Shown: piece by piece, positions 30,696 to 36,211 of the stretch
Numbering within the stretch: position 1 is the stretch's first letter
Layout: the number at the start of each line of letters is the position of its first letter
Assembly (NCBI GenBank): GCA_938015655.1
Contig: CALLPP010000023.1
Span: 1-36,211 of the forward strand
Source of the DNA: an uncultured Algisphaera sp.
GTDB lineage: Bacteria > Planctomycetota > Phycisphaerae > Phycisphaerales > Phycisphaeraceae
Reading direction: 5' to 3'
DNA: 36,211 bases
Notes under the pieces: generated by a model
Told to the model about the DNA's origin: nothing
Seen by the model: the letters and a program-made list of their open reading frames with translations, nothing else
Databases searched by the model: none
Position numbers and translations under genes: made by a program

Positions 30696-32522
30696 TCACC
30701 GCTGCGCCTCATCCGCCGCGCGGATCAACGCCACCCAGTCGTCATCGTCGGGTGCGGGCCCGATCGACACGCCGCCCCCCCCAGTGATGCCCGACGCGCC
30801 CGCCACCAGGGGCCCGCCGTCGCGGGGGTTGAACCACGCCACGGTGTAGCGTCCAGGCCCCGGCAGGTTCACGACGAGATCCTGCCCCGCGGGCAGGTAC
30901 ACCGCGTAGACCGCGCCCGCGGCACCAAACACATAAGCACCTTCGACCGCGGTCACCCCGTCGAGCGCTTCCATTCCCCAAAACGGCAGGTGCGTGTGGA
31001 AAAACGCCAGGGCATGACGGCAGTAGTCCCAGCTCTGGTCCCGCGAGCGATAGTCGTCGCAGGTCAGGTCCGAGTGCGGGTGGTCATAGCCGAAGTAGTA
31101 CTCCACGCCCGCCCCGCCCCCCAGCAGGTTGCCCCAAAGCACCTTGTGCCGGATGGCGTGCTTGGTGACCTCGCCTTCGTGCGTATCCAGCGGCACCCCC
31201 AGGTTCGCACGGCCCTGCTCGTCGCTGCACACGATCCACGGCTTGCCGGCCTGCGCCGACTCGGACACCCAGCGCCGGGTGATCGCGTTCACCTCGGACC
31301 AGACGTGCTGAATCGACGTGCCGGTCATCGCCGAACGGTCGCCGATCAGCCCGCGGTAGATGGCCAACTGCCCCGGCAAATCCTTGGGCCGCACCAGGCG
31401 CCCGGTGGTGTGCACCACCCGCGGGTGGTTGTACGGGTCGTGGGCCTTGAAATAGTCCAGCACCGCGATGCGCTGCTGCGGCGTGGACTTGTTCATCTCC
31501 TCACCGACGTTCCAGTTCAGCGCCAGGTGATAGCCGTAGCGGGCGATGAGCTCGCGGTAGTACAGCTTGCGCTCGGGGCCGACGTCGCCGTCGTTCATGC
31601 GAAGCTCGTTTTCCGCCTCCCCCAGCTTGAAGTGCAAGAACATGCCTTGCGTCTGGGCGTGATCGAACACGATGCCCCACTGGTCGAGCTTGGAGCAGTC
31701 GAAGCGGTTGTAGTCGGTGTTTTCGTCTGTCACGTAGGGAAACACGTTGCGGTCGTCGCCAAACTGGTTCCAAGTCAAGAACGAAAAAACATTCATCCCC
31801 TTGGACGCCAGATAGTTGATGGCCCCGATGATCTCGGTGCCCCGCCCTTCGCCCCAGGTCGGATCGCCCGGACGCCAGTCCCCGCGGTGCGGGGCCCAGG
31901 TGTGGCGGTACGCGCCGCTGCGTTTACGCCCCTCCACGAAGTGGTTGGGGGTGTTGTCAAAGTCGTCATAAGCCAAGAAGTTTTCCGGAGAGTCCGCGCC
32001 GGCTTTTAGAAAATACCCGCCGTCTTCGGCGAAGCGCAGATAGTGCCCGCCCACATATTCCAGCCGCCCACGGGCCCGCAGGTCCGGCGCCTGCTTGTCC
32101 GACGGCCCCACGTCGAAACGCCCGCTGACCCCATCCAGCCCCTCGACCGGCTGCCCCGCGGTCACGCCGTCGGCCACCGACACGCCCGGCCCCCGGCGGA
32201 AGTGGATGCGGTAGTCCCACGCGCCCACCGCGTCGGGCGAGAAGTGGACCCGCCACACCCGCCCGTCCGTCGCCGAGGTGTTGGCCGCGTCACCGTCGGC
32301 CGCAAAATACCCCGGCACCACATAGGTCTGGTCACCGCGCGTAAACACGCCCGTCAGCTGGTAGTTCAAAAACGGGTTGTCCGCGTGGCCTTCCGAGCTT
32401 TCGGGACCGGTGACCTCCAGGGTGATTTTGTGCCATTTTTTAAGTTCGCCCACCACCTCGACCCCTCCGGCCGCAGGCAGCGCGACGGACCACAACACCC
32501 ACAAAAGAAAACATTGACGCAT
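30696..32522 (-). CDS. DUF5060-type exported glycoside hydrolase
   Basis: An exported glycosidase of 608 residues from ATG 32522, where the signal peptide (MRQCFLLWVLWSVALPAAGG) begins and AGAGGT lies seven bases upstream. Domain 1 (about 22-110) is the DUF5060 beta-sandwich. A TIM-barrel catalytic domain follows (about 155-510). Likely catalytic acids are Glu341/Glu342 in LNWNVGEEMN and Glu435 in PWIVCSDEQG. The C-terminal sandwich (about 530-600) resembles the putative collagen-binding domain often found last in such enzymes. DUF5060 enzymes act on algal and plant polysaccharides in related bacteria. The exact substrate is not known. It is divergent from the sulfatase at 32942. Confidence 0.75.
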   Translation of the reverse strand: MRQCFLLWVLWSVALPAAGGVEVVGELKKWHKITLEVTGPESSEGHADNPFLNYQLTGVFTRGDQTYVVPGYFAADGDAANTSATDGRVWRVHFSPDAVGAWDYRIHFRRGPGVSVADGVTAGQPVEGLDGVSGRFDVGPSDKQAPDLRARGRLEYVGGHYLRFAEDGGYFLKAGADSPENFLAYDDFDNTPNHFVEGRKRSGAYRHTWAPHRGDWRPGDPTWGEGRGTEIIGAINYLASKGMNVFSFLTWNQFGDDRNVFPYVTDENTDYNRFDCSKLDQWGIVFDHAQTQGMFLHFKLGEAENELRMNDGDVGPERKLYYRELIARYGYHLALNWNVGEEMNKSTPQQRIAVLDYFKAHDPYNHPRVVHTTGRLVRPKDLPGQLAIYRGLIGDRSAMTGTSIQHVWSEVNAITRRWVSESAQAGKPWIVCSDEQGRANLGVPLDTHEGEVTKHAIRHKVLWGNLLGGGAGVEYYFGYDHPHSDLTCDDYRSRDQSWDYCRHALAFFHTHLPFWGMEALDGVTAVEGAYVFGAAGAVYAVYLPAGQDLVVNLPGPGRYTVAWFNPRDGGPLVAGASGITGGGGVSIGPAPDDDDWVALIRAADEAQR

Positions 32523-32941
32523 CGTGAGACCTCTGATGTGCTTGGAACGATCCGGCGCTTTCGGCAATTCAGCCACCGGCTATCGCGTGCTAAAGACAGG
32601 CGGCAGAAACCACCCTCCGCCGCATCCTAACGCCATCGGATCACGGCCCGCAACGCCCTATCACACCGCCCCCATGCCATGGCCGGTAAACCCTCTGCCC
32701 GACTCGGTGCGGGCACCGGCACCGCCCCTCATGACACCGCTCCGAAATAGGCCGCCGAGCCCACCCCCCGGCAGCCGCGCAAGGGGTTTCGTACAAAAAC
32801 CTACCGAGCTTCGTGACGGCGGACGACCCCAACCCTCCGGACACCGGCGCCCGGCCACGACACCAAGATGTTTACACTTAACCCTGCGGCGGCCCGTGTG
32901 GGCCCGCCACGGCCACCGCCTGCCCCCAACGAGATTCATCC
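32523..32941. other. Divergent region between glycosidase and sulfatase genes
   Basis: 419 bp without a supported gene. It must hold the promoters of both flanking genes. AGAGGT (32529-32534, minus strand) is the ribosome binding site of the DUF5060 gene. A possible -10 (TACACT, 32873-32878, plus strand) lies 63 bases before the sulfatase start, without a clear -35. No repeats of either palindrome family were seen. Confidence 0.4.
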
Positions 32942-34390
32942 ATGCCGACCCGCCCACGGATCGCCGCCCGCCTCCGCCCCGCCGCCCTCGTGCTGCTGCT
33001 GATCGCCACGGCCTGGGCCCCGCCTGCCCGCGCCGCGCGGCCCGGGCCGCCCAACATCGTCTTCGTCATGATCGACGACCTGGGGCTCTACGACCTGCAC
33101 TGCTACGGCTTCGAGGCCGTGGACACCCCGAACATCGACTCGCTCGCCGCCGACGGCATGCGGTTCACCCACGCCTACGCCGGCGCGCCCGTCTGCTCGC
33201 CGGCCCGTGCCGGGGCCGTCACCGGCCAGGCCCCGGCCCGGCTTCGCCTCACCAACCACCTTTCGCGCAAACACTTCGCCCCCGAGGACGCCGCGGTCCT
33301 CGACGCCCCCACGCTGCTCAACCTGCCGCAGTCCACCGTCACCTACGCCGAGCGCCTCCAAGAAGCCGGCTACGCCTGCGGCTTCTTTGGCAAATGGCAC
33401 CTGTCGGTCAACGAGCCCTGGCCCAGCCTGCGGGCCGAAGACCCCTCGACCCTGCCCGACCAGCAGGGCTTTGCCAACAACGTGGCCGGGAACGGGTCCG
33501 GCGGCCCGCGCACCTGGTTCTCGCCTTACAACAACCCCTACCTCCCCGACGGCCCGGACGGCGAGTACCTGCCCTACCGCCTGGCCGACGAAGCCACCGC
33601 GTTCATGCGGGCCCACCGCGACCAGCCGTTTCTCATCAACTTCTGGAATTTCACCGTCCACTCGCCGCTGGGCACCACGCCCGAGCTGCTAGAGAAGTAC
33701 CAAGCCAAGCGCAAGGCCGGCGCCAAAATGTCGTCGCCGGTGTACGCCGGGATGATCGAGGCCACCGACCACGTCGTGGGCCGGCTGCTGAGCACCCTCG
33801 ACGAGCTGGGCCTGGCCGAGAACACGATGGTGGTGGTCACCTCCGACAACGGCGGCATCTTCAAGCTCACCCACGCCGGGCCCACGCCCCTGCGTCTGGG
33901 CAAGGGCTACCTCTACGACGGGGGCCTGCGCGTGCCGCTGCTGGTTCGCTGGCCGGGCAAGGCCGAGCCCGGCACCACGCACGGCGCCCGCGTCAGCCAC
34001 CTAGACATGTTCCCCACCTTCCTCGAAGCCGCCGGCCTTACCCCGCGGCCCGAGCGCCCGCTCGACGGCGAGAGCCTGGTGCCGCTGCTCACCGAGCAGG
34101 CCCAGCTGCAGCGCGACGCGATCTACTTCCACTACCCCAACTATGCGTGGCACGGCAAGAACCGCCTGGGCAGCGTCATCATCCAGGGCGACCACAAGCT
34201 CCTGCTCTGGTACGACGACAACACCACCGAGCTCTACGACCTCGCCGCGGACCCGGGCGAGACCAACGACCTCGCCGCCCAGCACCCCTTACTCGCGCAA
34301 TCACTTGAAGAAAATCTCCGGGACTGGCTGAAAAAAACCAGTGCCGCCATGCCCATGGCCAACCCCGACCACGTTCCCGCCACGCCCTAA
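32942..34390 (+). CDS. Exported sulfatase, formylglycine type
   Basis: A 482-residue exported arylsulfatase-type enzyme that removes sulfate esters, here probably from polysaccharides. The N-terminus is a signal peptide (basic RLRPAALVLLLIATAWAPPARA). The metal-binding Asp pair is in MIDDLG (45-46). Cys85 in CSPARAG is the residue that is oxidised to formylglycine. NGGIF with the SDNGG motif supplies further metal ligands, and GKWHL carries the usual Lys/His. A C-terminal SxxxxxxDLAADPGETNDLA segment is typical. Substrate is not predictable. It starts at ATG 32942, divergent from the DUF5060 glycosidase. A maturase is needed but was not seen in this window. Confidence 0.9.
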   Translation: MPTRPRIAARLRPAALVLLLIATAWAPPARAARPGPPNIVFVMIDDLGLYDLHCYGFEAVDTPNIDSLAADGMRFTHAYAGAPVCSPARAGAVTGQAPARLRLTNHLSRKHFAPEDAAVLDAPTLLNLPQSTVTYAERLQEAGYACGFFGKWHLSVNEPWPSLRAEDPSTLPDQQGFANNVAGNGSGGPRTWFSPYNNPYLPDGPDGEYLPYRLADEATAFMRAHRDQPFLINFWNFTVHSPLGTTPELLEKYQAKRKAGAKMSSPVYAGMIEATDHVVGRLLSTLDELGLAENTMVVVTSDNGGIFKLTHAGPTPLRLGKGYLYDGGLRVPLLVRWPGKAEPGTTHGARVSHLDMFPTFLEAAGLTPRPERPLDGESLVPLLTEQAQLQRDAIYFHYPNYAWHGKNRLGSVIIQGDHKLLLWYDDNTTELYDLAADPGETNDLAAQHPLLAQSLEENLRDWLKKTSAAMPMANPDHVPATP

Positions 34391-34550
34391 CCGCCTCTGC
34401 GCCCACGCCACCGGCCATGCACGGTGCGACGCGCGACGAGACTCCGCGGGGAAAACCTCCACACGCTCCCGCACACCCCCAATCGCTCACACACGACAAA
34501 ACCAGCAGAACAACCGCCCCTCGGCCGCGGGTCCGCGCCCTGCATCTGTC

Positions 34551-35216
34551 TCACACCGCGCCAGATTCGGAGGGCAAGCGGCGGGCACGGATGATCTCGT
34601 TTTCCATCAACGCAATTTTCCGCACCAGCCGCTTACGTCTGAAGTAAGGCACCCGGGAGAAGCCCGGACGCCTCCACTTAGGCTCTGCAAAATAGAGGCG
34701 CTCTTCACCGTTCTTTACAACAGACAACACGTTGTGCAGGCTGCGGGTGTAAATCCCAATCTTCAATACAAAGTCTTTGAATTCGGCCCAAGCACTTCGA
34801 AAAGACGCGTCTTCCCCCCGCTGCCTGAATCGCTCACTTAACGTTGTGGCGATCTCGCCGTTGTCGTGCCGGAGCAATTCAACCGCCAGGCCCAGCCCCA
34901 AATCGGTTTCTACAAAACCATAACACCGCGGAAGATGACGCCAGACCCACTCCCCGCGTTGCGACTGCGCATGCAAGTGGCCTTGCCACTCGTTTAAATT
35001 CGCGTCGGATAAATGCTTGGTGAATCTCTTGAGGCGATACCACACGCTGTACCGGTAGACCTGCTTGCGTTGCGACCAACGGTGTCTCCTCGCCCCGGGA
35101 ATCAGCAGAATTTTTATACACACTGAGGGGTTGTGAGGATGGACATAACACTTCCGCGTGGTGCCCGTGGCAAAAGGTTCGATTCCGGCAAGACTGACCA
35201 CGCTGTTCTTTTCCAT
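34551..35216 (-). CDS. YrbL-like kinase-fold protein
   Basis: A 221-residue protein resembling the PhoP-regulated YrbL family (kinase-like fold). The N-terminal part (PFATGTTRKCYVHPHNPSVCIKIL) matches the nucleotide-binding start of that family, RxCYxHPxxPxxCIK. No HGDLHxxN-type catalytic loop is visible, so kinase activity is doubtful. It is clearly less GC-rich than its neighbours and its codons are mixed, which suggests transfer. It starts at ATG 35216; a GTG one codon upstream is less likely. It is convergent with the sulfatase and is probably transcribed alone. Confidence 0.55.
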   Translation of the reverse strand: MEKNSVVSLAGIEPFATGTTRKCYVHPHNPSVCIKILLIPGARRHRWSQRKQVYRYSVWYRLKRFTKHLSDANLNEWQGHLHAQSQRGEWVWRHLPRCYGFVETDLGLGLAVELLRHDNGEIATTLSERFRQRGEDASFRSAWAEFKDFVLKIGIYTRSLHNVLSVVKNGEERLYFAEPKWRRPGFSRVPYFRRKRLVRKIALMENEIIRARRLPSESGAV

Positions 35217-35427
35217 CACTTTTCTACTTGTTTAGGGAAAACCTGAAGTTGCTTCTCACTCGTCCCCTTCCCAGCCGAGGCGGGGCCAGCGCATCACATT
35301 CAATAAGCGCGGTTCGCCCGAATAACCGGCGAAGGTTGGGGCGTTCTTAAAACGGAAACAACATCGTTTGGGTCGAGAAAACGGCGTGCCGGCACCAAAT
35401 AATTCCCTCTTTACGCCGGCGAGGGTA
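35217..35427. other. Intergenic region upstream of the YrbL-like gene
   Basis: 211 bp with no gene seen and lower GC than the surroundings, like the adjoining YrbL-like gene. It should hold that gene's promoter, but no convincing hexamer pair was found. Palindrome copy C follows at 35428. Confidence 0.35.
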
Positions 35428-35576
35428 CCGCATCAAACTCTTTGACCGGCGGCCTCTCGCGGGATGAGATTCTCGCCAAAAAGCTCGAAGCAAGCGCCCC
35501 CCGAAGGGTTGCCGATGGAAACCGACGCCGCGGGAGATACGGCCCGCACGGCACGCGGTTCAACCATTGGATACGG
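35428..35576 (-). repeat. Palindromic repeat family 1, copy C
   Basis: A 149-bp element in the opposite orientation to copy B. Read on the minus strand it has CCGTATC, four bases, GGTTGAACC at one end and GGTCAAAGAGTTTGATGCGG at the other. Inside, CCCGCGGCGTCGGTTT and then CCATCGGCAACCC match the same part of copy B (CCCGCGGCGTTGGTTT, TTATCGGCAACCC). It ends 73 bp from the stop of the partial sulfatase. Confidence 0.78.
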
Positions 35577-35649
35577 CGCCCTCACCAACACCCCCGGCGG
35601 TCCGGCCGGTGTCCGCCCGACATCAGCATCACCGCCGTGCGGCCTCCGC

Positions 35650-36211
35650 TTACCGCGGCGGGCCGTGTTCGGTGTGGTAAAGATCAAACTGCGGCAAGAG
35701 CGACTGCACTTTGGCCTTTTCATCGCGGTGGGCCTGGCTGACCCGGTCCCAGTCGGTGATCCTGGGGAAGCTGGTGTGATCGGCGGGAAGTTCGGTAACG
35801 TCCCACCACTTGCCGTCGCCGTCACGCAGCACGCGGTGTCCGCGCATCAACTGCCGGTCCTGACGATACGAATAGATCCAGTCGTGATGCTGGTCGGCTT
35901 CCGTGGACAGGTACGGCCACAGGCTGCGCCCATCGATCTGGTAGTTGCCGGGAATCTCCACGTCCATGATGTCGGCAAACGTGGGCAGGATGTCGGCGAG
36001 CGAGGCGAGGATGTCCTGCCGGCCACTCTTGGTCATGCCCGGGGCATAAATGATCATGGGCACCGCCACGCCGCGTTCCTGGATGACCTTGGTTTTGCCG
36101 TACTGGTGCGAGCCGTTGTCCGCGGAGAAAATGAAGACGGTGTTGTCCGCGACCCCCATCGCCTCGGCCTTCTGCATGTAGCGCCAGAGCATGTAATCGA
36201 CGTAGTTGATG
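35650..36211 (-). CDS. Sulfatase, C-terminal part, 5' end beyond window
   Basis: C-terminal 187 or so residues of a second sulfatase. The frame is open to the right edge (the codons before the first internal Met read INYVDY), so the N-terminus with the formylglycine site is outside the window. The visible part has [16 protein letters not shown] (metal-binding DN), [29 protein letters not shown] and [10 protein letters not shown], all usual for the sulfatase C-terminal half. It stops at 35650 (TAA). Together with the enzymes at 27996-34390 it fits a polysaccharide-degradation locus. Confidence 0.85.
   Translation of the reverse strand, partial: INYVDYMLWRYMQKAEAMGVADNTVFIFSADNGSHQYGKTKVIQERGVAVPMIIYAPGMTKSGRQDILASLADILPTFADIMDVEIPGNYQIDGRSLWPYLSTEADQHHDWIYSYRQDRQLMRGHRVLRDGDGKWWDVTELPADHTSFPRITDWDRVSQAHRDEKAKVQSLLPQFDLYHTEHGPPR

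Noticed and set aside
35433-35825. A 130-codon frame on the minus strand ending in LFGENLIPREAAGQRV
   Set aside because: It overlaps the partial sulfatase in another frame and then runs through palindrome copy C. The peptide is the translated repeat, not a gene.
1-36211. tRNA, rRNA, CRISPR array, transposase or prophage genes
   Set aside because: Intergenic regions were read for these on both strands and nothing convincing was found.

Overview
The window reads as chromosomal DNA of a GC-rich planctomycete, most likely of the Phycisphaerae. This is an inference from three things. A short basic protein of a type restricted to the Planctomycetes-Verrucomicrobia-Chlamydiae group is present (24573-24785). 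The menaquinone route is the futalosine one (MqnE). Sulfatases and multidomain glycosidases of the kind marine planctomycetes use on algal polysaccharides fill the right end.

Layout. Positions 1-10272 (minus strand) hold the S10 and spc ribosomal protein clusters in canonical order from rpsJ to rpsE (rpsE runs off the left edge), behind a sigma70-type promoter at 10360-10387. The cluster is loosely packed, with spacers up to 223 bp, one carrying heptanucleotide tandem repeats. Upstream on the same strand are a bifunctional-nuclease (DUF151) protein, RsmB and TrpE. A KAP-like membrane P-loop NTPase and an outer-membrane beta-barrel protein follow on the plus strand (13978-16953), ending in a strong terminator.

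Positions 17098-23176 (minus strand) are the most interesting part. A promoter and a SAM-I (S-box) riboswitch with a plausible terminator precede a threonine-synthase-type PLP enzyme, a MoaD/ThiS-like sulfur carrier ending in Gly-Gly, a NIL-domain protein, a ThiF/MoeB-like E1 enzyme, two DinB-fold proteins and a cysteine desulfurase. Together they suggest a SAM-controlled sulfur relay through a protein thiocarboxylate. The likely product is homocysteine (then methionine), made from O-phosphohomoserine by a ThrC-like enzyme. The functional link is inference; the motifs and the riboswitch fold are visible in the sequence.

Positions 23252-27511 hold an aminotransferase, the small basic protein, a single-pass membrane protein, AcpS and, divergently, MqnE. 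Positions 27996-36211 form a polysaccharide-degradation region: a GH43-like multidomain enzyme, a DUF5060 glycosidase, a sulfatase and a second, partial sulfatase, interrupted by a YrbL-like kinase whose base composition differs from its surroundings.

Two families of imperfect palindromic repeats sit between genes. One has three copies with terminal inverted repeats (15608-15719, 30535-30679, 35428-35576). The other is rich in CAGAG motifs and has two copies inside the sulfur cluster (20652-20785, 21396-21530). No tRNA, rRNA, CRISPR array or transposase gene was seen.
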